Origin: Ruminococcaceae bacterium UBA866
GTDB lineage: Bacteria; Bacillota; Clostridia; Oscillospirales; Ruminococcaceae
Length of the DNA stretch: 15,029 nt
Direction of reading: 5' to 3'
NCBI GenBank assembly: GCA_002295325.1
Contig: DBGA01000071.1
Coordinates: forward strand, 642-15,670
Numbering within the stretch: position 1 is the first letter of the stretch; every line of letters starts with the position of its first letter. Shown here one piece after another: positions 7,080 through 14,010 of this stretch. The position numbers and the translations under genes were made by a program. Below the pieces are notes generated by a model. It had not been told where the DNA came from. It saw only the letters and a program-made list of their open reading frames with translations, and searched no databases.

Positions 7080-7820
7080 CTATATTTGCCTAAAAATAAG
7101 GGGCACATAGTGTCCGTTAATACGTTCCCCGATTGCATCAAAAATTTTTGCTATCGTGATGCTGTTTTTGGTAGACCTTTTTTGAGGTATCGTAGAATTT
7201 ATCCACTCATCTTCAGGGATTACCCCTAAAAGAGGAATTCCCACGCTGTCAATCATTTCGTCTAAGTCTTTAATACCACTAGAAAGCAGTGCACTTTTGC
7301 TTACACGGTTTATGATTAACCTTGATGGTCTTGATGTGTTAGTAGAAATGGCATCGCTAATTTTTCTTGTGTCACGCAAGGTTATTGCATCGGGGACAGT
7401 AACGACTAGATTTAAGTCGGCAAGTTCACGAGCCATAATAATGCTAATTCCAAGCCCAGCGGGCATATCTAATATGATAAAATCAAAGGATTTTGACAAA
7501 CTCTTGATTAGAGAAATTAGACCCTGTATACTAAAACTCTTTGAAACCACATTGGGTGAAGATAGTAGAAAAAGAGTTTCAATACTATCATGAGGAATCA
7601 TTGCTGCCTCAATGGAACATTTTCCATCTAAAATATCGCCAAAATCAAAAACAACTTTGTTTTCAAGTGAAAGCAGTATGTCTAAAGAGCGAAGACCGAT
7701 ATCTAAATCAATAGCCAAAACCTTCCGATTACTAGATGCAAGAGATTTTGAAAGAGCTGCACTCAACGTAGATTTGCCAGTTCCACCCTTGCCCGATACA
7801 ACCGAAATAATCTTTGCCAT
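7080..7820 (-). CDS. minD: MinD-like septum-site ATPase (ParA/MinD family)
   Basis: This 246-residue deviant Walker-type ATPase normally recruits MinC to the membrane to block division near the poles. Visible parts are the Walker A motif SGKGGTGKST (9-18) with signature Lys11 and Lys16, the switch region IDLDIGLRSLDILLSLENKV (37-56) which is distinctly MinD-like, and Walker B IILDMPAG (115-122) with Asp118. NRVSKSALLSSG (171-182) follows the usual MinD layout. The C-terminus, beginning KIFDAIGERINGHYVP, is not an obvious basic amphipathic membrane-targeting helix. The ATG at 7820 is preferred over the one at 7841 because the AAAGGCGG site lies between them. It follows mrdA after a 179-bp leader with its own promoter. 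No minC or minE is in the window, so a divergent ParA-like role cannot be excluded. Confidence 0.85.
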   Translation of the reverse strand: MAKIISVVSGKGGTGKSTLSAALSKSLASSNRKVLAIDLDIGLRSLDILLSLENKVVFDFGDILDGKCSIEAAMIPHDSIETLFLLSSPNVVSKSFSIQGLISLIKSLSKSFDFIILDMPAGLGISIIMARELADLNLVVTVPDAITLRDTRKISDAISTNTSRPSRLIINRVSKSALLSSGIKDLDEMIDSVGIPLLGVIPEDEWINSTIPQKRSTKNSITIAKIFDAIGERINGHYVPLIFRQI

Positions 7821-7856
7821 AATAGGAGTGCCGCCTTTCATCTTGTAAAATAGTGC

Positions 7857-7879
7857 GTTTCATTTTAAAGTAATGAAAC
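7857..7879 (-). other. Perfect 8-bp hairpin in the minD leader
   Basis: GTTTCATT and AATGAAAC pair around a 7-nt loop, ending 36 nt before the minD ATG. There is no T-run after it. A weaker AT hairpin with a T-run (7895-7913) lies upstream in the same leader. Confidence 0.4.
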
Positions 7880-7958
7880 ACCTAGCAATCAGAGTAAAAA
7901 AGTTCATTAACTTATCATAATTTTGTAGCCGATAAACAAATTACGAAAATATAAAAAT

Positions 7959-7978
7959 GGCAGTATGCTATACTATCC
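7959..7978 (-). terminator. Candidate terminator at the end of the mreB-mrdA transcript
   Basis: On the minus strand AGTAT-AGC-ATACT, extended by a T-G pair and, past a mismatch, one G-C pair, is followed by ATTTTTATATTTT. It lies about 42 nt past the mrdA stop. It overlaps the expected start site of the minD promoter, so it could equally be the 5' end hairpin of that transcript. Confidence 0.35.
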
Positions 7979-7981
7979 TAC

Positions 7982-8010
7982 ATTATACCAAGTTAATTGA
8001 AAAAATGCAA
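7982..8010 (-). promoter_or_regulatory. Sigma-A-type promoter for minD-mgsA
   Basis: Minus-strand TTGCAT (8005-8010), a 17-bp gap and a perfect TATAAT (7982-7987). It lies immediately after the mrdA stop codon and would give a leader of about 155 nt before minD. The -10 and the spacing are strong; the -35 is partial. Confidence 0.6.
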
Positions 8011-8020
8011 GAAACATTAG

Positions 8021-10099
8021 CTACTTTGCTACGTTTGTTTTAGTCTTTTCGTAAGCCAAGATTATAGATCTAACCAGAGCACTTGTTGCATTTCCGTCCT
8101 CGACCATACAAGCGATTGAAATTTCAGGATTATTTGCAGGGGCAAAGGCTACGAAGGTGTTATTGCTCTTTGTAGGTGAAACCTGTGGAGTACCTGTTTT
8201 TATTGCGACCGGATAGCCAAGGTCAGTTAATTGGTTTGGTGCACCTACAGTAGATGCAGCTGCAATCATACCATTGGAAACTTCATTAAAAGTGGAGTCT
8301 GACATTGTAAATTGTGAAGCTATCGTTGTTTTTTCGTGTTGTAATACTTCAGATTGGTTGTAAGTCATTATGTTTCTTAGAATGTGAGCGTTGTATCTCG
8401 TGCCACGATTTGCAAGAGTCATAGCCTCAATAGCCATTTGAAGTGGGGTAACTTGCGTATCAAGCTGTCCAATGGCTGTTTGAATGACGTCACCCGGATT
8501 CCAAAGAACGCCCATTTTTTTGGAATATTCAGGGTTTGATATAATGCCCCTTTGGTTAGAAATTTCAAGCCCAGTTTCTGTGCCTAATCCAAATAGGTTC
8601 GCATATTTCCCAATTTTATCTATGCCAAGCATACGTCCTGTATCATAGAAAAAGATGTTGCATGAGTATTTTAAGGCATCTACAGTATTAAGTGAAGAAC
8701 CGGGACGGTGTCCGATATTTAAACAGCCGGGAGGATTAACCCAATTTGGCCAAAATCTATATTTTCCTGTGCAGATAATATGGGTTTGGGGGGTTATAGT
8801 ACCCTCGGTAAGTGCCCCTGCGGCGACAATAGGCTTAAAGGTAGAACCGGGACGATATAATCCGTTTAGTGCACGATTAAATTGAGGGTTACCCTCTGCT
8901 GTTGCAACAGCATTATAGTTTTTATAGTAATCTTCAATGTTGTAGTAAGGGTAAGAAACACTTGAAAGCACTCCACCTGTTTTTGTATCTAGCACAACAA
9001 TTGCAGCGGCTTTTGCATTTTTATTTAGCTTATTGGTTTCATTAAATTTGATAAGATAGTCGCTCAAAATCTGTTGAATTTCCCTTTGAAGATTGAAATC
9101 AATCGTTAGCTGAATGGTTTTTCCGGCAACAGGCTCAATGGTTTCAATAACGTCGATAACGTCGCCACGAGAGTTTTTGATAACACGCATCTCGCCATTT
9201 TTGCCTCTTAGGTCACTTTCAAATGCTTTTTCTGCACCTGATTTTCCAACGGTATCATTTTGCTCATAATCAGCGTTCTCAAGCGATTTATAGTAATCAA
9301 CCTCTTCTGCGTACATAGGGCCAATAGTGCCAATCAAATGAGATGCAACATCGCCACCAACATAGGTACGAATCGCTTTTTCGACCACCTCAACACCAAT
9401 AAAGTCATGTGAGAGTTCTTTTATAAGGGCAATCGTTTCGGGTGAAACATCTTCTGCAAAGGTGTAGCGTGGTGTATAAGGCGAAAATTCCTTTGCCATC
9501 ATCTCATATCTTACACCAGCAATTTTTCGGCTGTATTCTTCAGAATAACCTTTAAAATCGCACTCAGCAAAATCTTTTCCACAGTGGGTAGACTTGCCTT
9601 TTTCAGTTATATATTTTTTAATGATAGCTGTCTCAAAAATTGCATCCATACAGTTTTGTGCAGTTGCATATGTGTTCATGTTAAGTTTGTTTTTCAGCCT
9701 TTTTACATCAGCTTCTCTATCAGGTAAAAACTCATAGGGTATGGTTTTTGAAATAGGAAGATTGTCCATCCAATCCTCTCCTAGCGCTTCAAAGGTTTTT
9801 ATTAGACTAAATATCAAATTATTTTCTGTGCCTTTTTTTAGGAAGGCATAGTCAAACTCAAGGTTAAAAGCTGCTTTGTTTCTTGTAAAAGGGATGCCAT
9901 TTCTATCCACAATCTCGCCACGTGCAGCAGGCTTTTTTACAGTGGTATAAGAACTTCTTTGAGCGGCTGCGAGATATTTTTCGCCGTTTACAGCTTGATA
10001 GTCAAAAACACGCATTGCGCCAAACCCAAAGATAACTACACAAAGCAAAATAAGCGAAATAATTCGCCGCGTATGAACTTTTTCCATTTGCTTTGCCAT
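8021..10099 (-). CDS. mrdA: Penicillin-binding protein 2, peptidoglycan D,D-transpeptidase
   Basis: A class B PBP that cross-links peptidoglycan during cell elongation, working with MreBCD and a RodA-type polymerase. The 692-residue protein has a short cytoplasmic N-terminus, one membrane anchor (about 13-30), a dimerisation/pedestal domain from about 55 (ARGEIVDRNG at 59-68), and a long head region to about 320. The transpeptidase domain carries S-T-F-K (419-422, nucleophile Ser419), S-C-N (479-481) and K-T-G-T (634-637). The R-P-G-S-T-F-K-P context is typical. The start has an AAAGGAGAAG Shine-Dalgarno. It follows mreD after about 100 bp holding two stem-loops. rodA, which often follows, is absent from the window. 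Confidence 0.95.
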   Translation of the reverse strand: MAKQMEKVHTRRIISLILLCVVIFGFGAMRVFDYQAVNGEKYLAAAQRSSYTTVKKPAARGEIVDRNGIPFTRNKAAFNLEFDYAFLKKGTENNLIFSLIKTFEALGEDWMDNLPISKTIPYEFLPDREADVKRLKNKLNMNTYATAQNCMDAIFETAIIKKYITEKGKSTHCGKDFAECDFKGYSEEYSRKIAGVRYEMMAKEFSPYTPRYTFAEDVSPETIALIKELSHDFIGVEVVEKAIRTYVGGDVASHLIGTIGPMYAEEVDYYKSLENADYEQNDTVGKSGAEKAFESDLRGKNGEMRVIKNSRGDVIDVIETIEPVAGKTIQLTIDFNLQREIQQILSDYLIKFNETNKLNKNAKAAAIVVLDTKTGGVLSSVSYPYYNIEDYYKNYNAVATAEGNPQFNRALNGLYRPGSTFKPIVAAGALTEGTITPQTHIICTGKYRFWPNWVNPPGCLNIGHRPGSSLNTVDALKYSCNIFFYDTGRMLGIDKIGKYANLFGLGTETGLEISNQRGIISNPEYSKKMGVLWNPGDVIQTAIGQLDTQVTPLQMAIEAMTLANRGTRYNAHILRNIMTYNQSEVLQHEKTTIASQFTMSDSTFNEVSNGMIAAASTVGAPNQLTDLGYPVAIKTGTPQVSPTKSNNTFVAFAPANNPEISIACMVEDGNATSALVRSIILAYEKTKTNVAK

Positions 10100-10120
10100 A
10101 AACTTCTCCTTTGCAACAAT

Positions 10121-10133
10121 CTACCACAGGTAG
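10121..10133 (-). other. Hairpin before the mrdA Shine-Dalgarno
   Basis: CTACC-TGT-GGTAG forms a 5-bp stem with a 3-nt loop, about 10 nt upstream of the AAAGGAG of mrdA. A control role is an inference. Confidence 0.4.
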
Positions 10134-10134
10134 C

Positions 10135-10168
10135 GATGCTGCTAATATATATTGGGGCAGACAGCATC
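10135..10168 (-). other. Stem-loop in the mreD-mrdA gap
   Basis: Perfect 7-bp inverted repeat GATGCTG/CAGCATC around a loop of about 20 nt. It directly precedes the small hairpin at 10121-10133. There is no T-run, so it is not a standard terminator. It may be an mRNA-processing or translation-tuning element between two genes needed at different levels. Confidence 0.4.
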
Positions 10169-10204
10169 TAAAATAAGCCATATGCCCGCATTGCAATTTC
10201 TAAT

Positions 10205-10732
10205 TTATGCTCGTGAGGTTTCGTTAAACCTCATACCGATTATTCTTACAGTATAGTAGAATATTGGTGTCAAAACAACAGTGTAAACAATAGTTGGAAG
10301 AATATTATTCAATAAAATTGTGCTAACACCCTCATAATTCCAAATTGCGTAGTAAAATACAAAGTCAAAAAAACCTTGTAATAAAGCGGCGATAAGGCAA
10401 AAAGCAATAGAGTTTATTAGCTTTGTTCGTAGATAATAAATGCAAGCCAAAGAAATTAAAACGCTACAAGAAAGTAAAATGAAAGCATTAAACCCAAACA
10501 GCTTGTCGGAGGAAATATCCCACAAAAACCCAGCCATCATTCCAAAAATCGCACTGGACATAACGCCTTCGTACATACTGATACAAACTACAAGTGGTAA
10601 TATGAGTACAGGCTTTAATCCAAATAATTCAAATAGGTGTGGGGTTGTTTGCAACGTGTAGAAGAGGAGAAGTAAAAGGGAATAGAGCGTCCATTTAATA
10701 ATGGGTAAAAGCTTTTCATTTTTCAGACGCAT
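10205..10732 (-). CDS. mreD: Rod shape-determining protein MreD
   Basis: A small, very hydrophobic membrane protein of the elongation complex. The 175 residues include segments near 12-28, 39-54, 57-72, 83-100, 106-125 and 138-162. The conserved patch G-F-L-W-D-I-S-S-D (68-76) followed by L-F-G-F-N-A-F is the usual MreD signature (G-x-x-x-D-x-x-S, then G). Identification rests on this patch and on the position between mreC and mrdA, since MreD is poorly conserved. The ATG follows an AAGGAG site by about 11 nt, and only 27 bp separate it from the mreC stop. Confidence 0.93.
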   Translation of the reverse strand: MRLKNEKLLPIIKWTLYSLLLLLFYTLQTTPHLFELFGLKPVLILPLVVCISMYEGVMSSAIFGMMAGFLWDISSDKLFGFNAFILLSCSVLISLACIYYLRTKLINSIAFCLIAALLQGFFDFVFYYAIWNYEGVSTILLNNILPTIVYTVVLTPIFYYTVRIIGMRFNETSRA

Positions 10733-10759
10733 TATTCTACAATCTCCTTTTATTATTAT

Positions 10760-11626
10760 TTATTCGTCAAGGTAATCAATCAACTCACTGCCTTGCCCGT
10801 TAAAGTTAGTGATGACCTGAACAGTAGTAACTTCATCAATCGAGTCAAGTGGCTTAACAGTTGCATATTTTGTAATACCGTGAGATTCTGATTTCACATC
10901 AACTATTTTTCCAACTGGAATTCCTTTGGGATAAATTCCGCTTGCTCCAGCCGTTATAATCATATCACCCGATTTGATTACGGTATCCTCTGATAAAATT
11001 GAAAGTTTTGCAAGTCCATCCTTTGAAAGCACCACATCGCCGTTTAATATGCCCAGCTCTTTAGAGACAATTTCTATAGCACTTACATCGATTTCCGGAC
11101 TTAGGATTGTTTTCACTCGAGAACTTATAGGTCCCACCTTTGTAACAATTCCAATCAGCCCAGTAGCTGTCATAACCGGGTCATACAACGAAACACCATG
11201 AAGTGTGCCCTTGTCAATCATAAACGAGCTATATCTATCACTAGGATCACGGCTGACAACAGATGCGGTTGTAATTTCAAAGTCTGGATAAATGCCTTTA
11301 ATACCTGCCACAATTTGATATTGCTCATTTTCATCTTTAATTTTTTCATAGTCAATCAATTTTTGATTAAGAGCAGCATTTTCAGCTTTTAAAGTTTCGT
11401 TTTCCTTAATGGTATTTTTATAGTTTAAAAAGCGATCAAAAAAATTGCCAGTTGATTTTGAAATGTAGGTAGACGCTTGTTGAAAAGGGGTGGTAATGAG
11501 TTCAAGCAAGTTTTTAGGGATATTGCGAACTCCATCAGAAGACGCACTATAAAGCATCATGCCAAAGAGCACCGAAATCAGAGCCGCTAAGATTTTAAAT
11601 TTATGAGTTTTAAAGAATTCCGACAT
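10760..11626 (-). CDS. mreC: Rod shape-determining protein MreC
   Basis: A bitopic membrane protein that lies outside the cell and links the MreB filament to PBP2. The 288-residue protein has one N-terminal membrane segment (about 11-28), a coiled coil (about 68-104, rich in Glu, Lys, Asn and Leu), and a two-beta-barrel domain from about 115. That domain holds SRDPSDRYSSFMIDKGTLHG (125-144) and the family motif TAGASGIYPKGIPVGKI (225-241). It ends with D-E-V-T-T-V-Q-V near 264-271. Length is normal. The Shine-Dalgarno GGTGG is modest. A hairpin lies between mreB and this gene, possibly lowering its expression relative to mreB. Confidence 0.96.
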   Translation of the reverse strand: MSEFFKTHKFKILAALISVLFGMMLYSASSDGVRNIPKNLLELITTPFQQASTYISKSTGNFFDRFLNYKNTIKENETLKAENAALNQKLIDYEKIKDENEQYQIVAGIKGIYPDFEITTASVVSRDPSDRYSSFMIDKGTLHGVSLYDPVMTATGLIGIVTKVGPISSRVKTILSPEIDVSAIEIVSKELGILNGDVVLSKDGLAKLSILSEDTVIKSGDMIITAGASGIYPKGIPVGKIVDVKSESHGITKYATVKPLDSIDEVTTVQVITNFNGQGSELIDYLDE

Positions 11627-11683
11627 TCATTGTCACCACCCGTTAGCATTTTAATTTAATATTAGCTACGAATAACTCGAAAT

Positions 11684-11704
11684 CCCTCGATGTTATACCG
11701 AGGG
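11684..11704. terminator. Hairpin in the mreB-mreC gap, partial terminator or processing site
   Basis: CCCTCG and CGAGGG form a GC-rich 6-bp stem with a 9-nt loop. The flanks AAA and TTT can pair past one mismatch. On the minus strand only a short ATTT follows; on the plus strand TTTTCTTT follows. It would therefore terminate plus-strand transcription better than mre transcription. As mreC-mreD-mrdA have no other clear promoter, it probably only attenuates or stabilises the message. Confidence 0.5.
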
Positions 11705-11747
11705 TTTTCTTTATCATATAGTGTGCTAATTGAGATCAATGTAGTTT

Positions 11748-12764
11748 TTAATATTTAATATCGTCAGATGCAAATACGCTTGAAAGTTTATCAAGGTTTT
11801 CCAAAACAATACCAGTTCCAAGAGCAACACAATCAAGTGGATCATTTGCAACTGTAACTTGCATTCCAGTTTCTTGAGCAATTAGTTTGTCAACACCTCT
11901 TAGCAATGCGCCGCCGCCAGTAAGAGTAATACCTTGGTCAATGATGTCAGCAGAAAGCTCTGGTGGAGTTTTTTCAAGAGTAGATCTAATTGCGTCAAGT
12001 ACCTCTTGTAATGTGTCAATTAAAGCCTCTCTGATTTCAGTAGAGGTAACCGTAATGTTTTCTGGTAAACCTGTAAGTAGGTTTCTACCTTTAATTTCGG
12101 TTGTGATTTCTTCATCAAGCGGGAATGCGTTTCCAACTTCAATTTTAATGTTCTCAGCAGTTCTCTCACCGATTAGTAAGTTATACTTTTTCTTAATGAA
12201 ATTTGTAATATCAACATCAAATTTATCGCCACCAACCCTTACAGATTTTGCAGCAACAATACCGCCAAGTGAAATAACTGCAACTTCAGTTGTTCCACCA
12301 CCAATATCAACAACAATGCTTCCTGTAGGTTCGCTTACTGGAAGACCTGCACCAATTGCAGCAGCCATAGGCTCTTCAATAATCATAACCTTTTTTGCAC
12401 CGGCTTTTTCAGCAGACTCTTTTACAGCACGTCGCTCAACAGCAGTGACGCCCGATGGAATACAAATTACAACTCTTGCACGATTAAACATGGAATTGTT
12501 AAGAGCCTTTTTTATAAACTCTTGTAGCAGACTAGTTGTGATATCAAAATCTGCAATAACGCCATCTTTTAGAGGGCGAACAGTTACGATTGAACCAGGA
12601 GTTCTTCCTACAACGTCTTTTGCAGCTTGTCCTACGCTTTTTACTGTGTCATTCTTTATGTCAACTGCAACAACAGAAGGCTCACGAATGATGATGCCTT
12701 TGCCCTTCATGTACACTAGCGTGTTTGCAGTACCTAAGTCAATGCCAATATCTTTTGTAAACAT
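11748..12764 (-). CDS. mreB: Rod shape-determining protein MreB, actin-like
   Basis: A bacterial actin homologue that forms membrane-bound filaments directing lateral wall synthesis. The 338-residue protein carries the actin-fold ATP-binding motifs: phosphate 1 DLGTANT (9-15), phosphate 2 D-I-G-G-G-T-T-E (153-160), and adenosine TGGGALLRG (282-290). RPLKDGVIADFD (63-74) and E-P-M-A-A-A-I-G-A-G (131-140) are typical MreB blocks. Length and start match the family. GGAGGAG lies 6 nt before the ATG. It is the first gene after a strong promoter (12896-12924) and heads mreC-mreD-mrdA. A paralogue such as Mbl is possible, but the position next to mreC favours MreB. Confidence 0.98.
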   Translation of the reverse strand: MFTKDIGIDLGTANTLVYMKGKGIIIREPSVVAVDIKNDTVKSVGQAAKDVVGRTPGSIVTVRPLKDGVIADFDITTSLLQEFIKKALNNSMFNRARVVICIPSGVTAVERRAVKESAEKAGAKKVMIIEEPMAAAIGAGLPVSEPTGSIVVDIGGGTTEVAVISLGGIVAAKSVRVGGDKFDVDITNFIKKKYNLLIGERTAENIKIEVGNAFPLDEEITTEIKGRNLLTGLPENITVTSTEIREALIDTLQEVLDAIRSTLEKTPPELSADIIDQGITLTGGGALLRGVDKLIAQETGMQVTVANDPLDCVALGTGIVLENLDKLSSVFASDDIKY

Positions 12765-12784
12765 TTATAACTCCTCCATTTTTA

Positions 12785-12799
12785 GCAGCATAATGCTGC
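12785..12799 (-). other. Perfect hairpin before the mreB Shine-Dalgarno
   Basis: GCAGCA-TTA-TGCTGC forms a 6-bp stem in the mreB leader, 7 nt upstream of GGAGGAG. A weaker AAGTT/AACTT hairpin (12816-12832) lies earlier in the same leader. Confidence 0.5.
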
Positions 12800-12895
12800 G
12801 CCCACGTCATACAATAAGTTCCATAAAAACTTGTCATTATTGCCTTTGTTGTGAGATTTTTCTAATTAATTGTATTTTTATTTTAATCACTCTTT

Positions 12896-12924
12896 ATTAT
12901 AACCTAGTCAAACATATTTCTCAA
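12896..12924 (-). promoter_or_regulatory. Strong sigma-A promoter for mreBCD-mrdA
   Basis: Minus-strand TTGAGA (12919-12924), exactly 17 bp, and TATAAT (12896-12901). The expected start near 12889 gives a leader of about 125 nt before mreB. This is the best promoter match in the window. Confidence 0.75.
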
Positions 12925-12992
12925 CATATTTTTCAGTTTTTTACACTAATTCTATATTTAAGGAATGATTTACAAAACATTACCTTTTAGAG

Positions 12993-13029
12993 CATACAGT
13001 ATTTTCTTTTACCAAGAAATATCAGTATG
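12993..13029 (-). other. Long interrupted hairpin after maf
   Basis: CATAC/GTATG at the base and TATTTCTT/AAGAAAATA above an internal loop form an AT-rich hairpin, 16 nt past the maf stop. There is no T-run afterwards, so it is at best an mRNA end or decay block. The rest of the 280-bp maf-mreB gap is AT-rich and holds the mreB promoter and leader. Confidence 0.35.
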
Positions 13030-13044
13030 AAAAGTAATCAAGAT

Positions 13045-13602
13045 TTAATCCATCATGCCTTTCAAAAGAACATTAAGCTTTGAAATAGGCAGTCCAACAA
13101 CATTTGCATAGTCACCCTCAATTTTTTCAACAAAAAGGCAAGCCTTGCCTTGAATTCCATAGCCCCCGGCTTTGTCATAGGGTTCATCTGTGGAGACATA
13201 GTCGTCTATTTCAGCTTCTGTCAAATTTAAAAAGGTAACCTTGGTTTCACATTCAAATTGGTGAACGCTGTGGTCTTTTAAAACACAAACCCCAGTGATG
13301 ACTGAATGGGTATTCCCAGATAATTTATTCATCATTGTATAGGCTTCGTCTTTGTTTTGAGGGATACCTAAAATCTCACCATCTGCAAAAACGACAGTAT
13401 CACAACCAATAACGATATCTTGGGGTGCTGACTTTATTGTGCCTGCTTTTGAAAAACTAAGTGCCCTAACAAGTTCGTAAGGTTCAGTAATGGTGATGCT
13501 TCGCTCATCAAAATTAGAAGGCATAACCGAAAAATCGGTAGTTATTAGGGATAAAAGCTCTAACCTTCGTGGTGAACGTGATGCCAAAATTATTTTTCTC
13601 AT
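13045..13602 (-). CDS. maf: Maf-family nucleoside triphosphate pyrophosphatase
   Basis: Hydrolyses non-canonical or pyrimidine nucleoside triphosphates to monophosphates, a house-cleaning role; Maf has also been linked to division arrest in Bacillus. The 185-residue protein has the nucleotide-binding start LASRSPRR (6-13), the metal-binding I-G-C-D-T-V-V (65-71) with Asp68, K-L-S-G near 93-96, and Y-D-K-A-G-G-Y-G-I-Q-G (142-152). The last is the pattern of the dTTP/UTP-preferring subgroup. The start is set by AAAGGGAC, which overlaps the final codons of the DUF4321-like gene 3 bp upstream, so the two are translationally close. Its place ahead of mreB is usual in clostridia, although radC, often found between them, is missing here. 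Confidence 0.96.
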   Translation of the reverse strand: MRKIILASRSPRRLELLSLITTDFSVMPSNFDERSITITEPYELVRALSFSKAGTIKSAPQDIVIGCDTVVFADGEILGIPQNKDEAYTMMNKLSGNTHSVITGVCVLKDHSVHQFECETKVTFLNLTEAEIDDYVSTDEPYDKAGGYGIQGKACLFVEKIEGDYANVVGLPISKLNVLLKGMMD

Positions 13603-13605
13603 ATG

Positions 13606-13875
13606 TTATAGTCCCTTTGAAAAGTTTTTGTAAAGCCATAAGCAAAAGATGATACAAATCATTTTAATGATATTAATATTCACCGCAAAGCCAAACGAAA
13701 GTTTTATTACTGATAAATCGAGTGTCAGAGGGTTTGGTATACCAAGTCCAATTTCTTGTCCAATGTTTAACCAGCTTAGAAAAGGAACATTACTCACAAC
13801 CTCACTTAAAAGAGTACCAAGGGTAATTCCTGTTAAGAAAAAAAGCGCAAAAACAAAGGTCTTTTTCCATTTCAT
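13606..13875 (-). CDS. DUF4321-like small membrane protein
   Basis: The 89-residue protein has a hydrophobic N-terminal segment (about 6-24, containing G-I-T-L-G-T-L-L), a middle part with G-L-G-I-P-N-P-L-T-L-D-L-S-V-I, and a second membrane segment (about 68-84). The pattern of G-x-x-L-G-x-L-L, then a short loop, then P-x-x-L-D-L-x-x-I-x-L-x-F-G-F is what I know from DUF4321 proteins, which are common next to maf in clostridia. Function is unknown; the neighbourhood suggests a link with wall growth or division. A GGAGG site lies about 10 nt before the ATG, and the 3' end is nearly fused to maf. Confidence 0.8.
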   Translation of the reverse strand: MKWKKTFVFALFFLTGITLGTLLSEVVSNVPFLSWLNIGQEIGLGIPNPLTLDLSVIKLSFGFAVNINIIKMICIIFCLWLYKNFSKGL

Positions 13876-13900
13876 ACTGTCAATGCCTCCAATGATGTTA

Positions 13901-13950
13901 GTAGGGGCGACCTTTGGTCGTCCATTGGGTATTGGTCGTTCGCAGGGTTA
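13901..13950. repeat. Dispersed-repeat-like GC-rich element
   Basis: A GC-rich island in an AT-rich gap. GGGCGACC-TTT-GGTCGTCC (13905-13923, with one G-U pair) is a perfect hairpin, and a degenerate third half-site GGTCGTTCG follows (13934-13942), then CAGGGTT. The general form, GTAGGGGCGACC...GGTCG...GCAGGGTT, resembles short intergenic repeats I recall from clostridial gut genomes. Only one copy is in this window, so dispersal cannot be shown here. Confidence 0.5.
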
Positions 13951-13964
13951 AACAAAATCATAAT

Positions 13965-14010
13965 TATCGTTACCGAGAAATAAATTTTAAATTAATTATT
14001 CGTAACGATA
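13965..14010. repeat. 9-bp inverted repeat spanning the end of dut
   Basis: TATCGTTAC (13965-13973) and GTAACGATA (14002-14010) are perfect inverted copies, one inside the last codons of dut and one after its stop. The 28-bp loop is AT-rich. It is too open for a standard terminator, and no T-run follows. It could be a stem protecting the dut message or chance in AT-rich DNA. Confidence 0.35.

Noticed and set aside
10002..10196. Small minus-strand frame over the mrdA start
   Set aside because: It covers the mrdA N-terminus and two stem-loops in another frame, lacks a Shine-Dalgarno, and has a Cys/Tyr-rich composition unlike its neighbours.
11887..12990. Open frame of 367 codons on the plus strand, opposite mreB
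   Set aside because: It mirrors mreB and runs on through the mreB promoter and leader. The translation is Ser/Thr/Ile-rich with no recognisable domain, and mreB on the other strand is certain.
13649..13951. Plus-strand frame of 100 codons across the DUF4321 gene and the repeat element
   Set aside because: It opposes a gene with a good Shine-Dalgarno and a family-like sequence, and its last part is only translated repeat.
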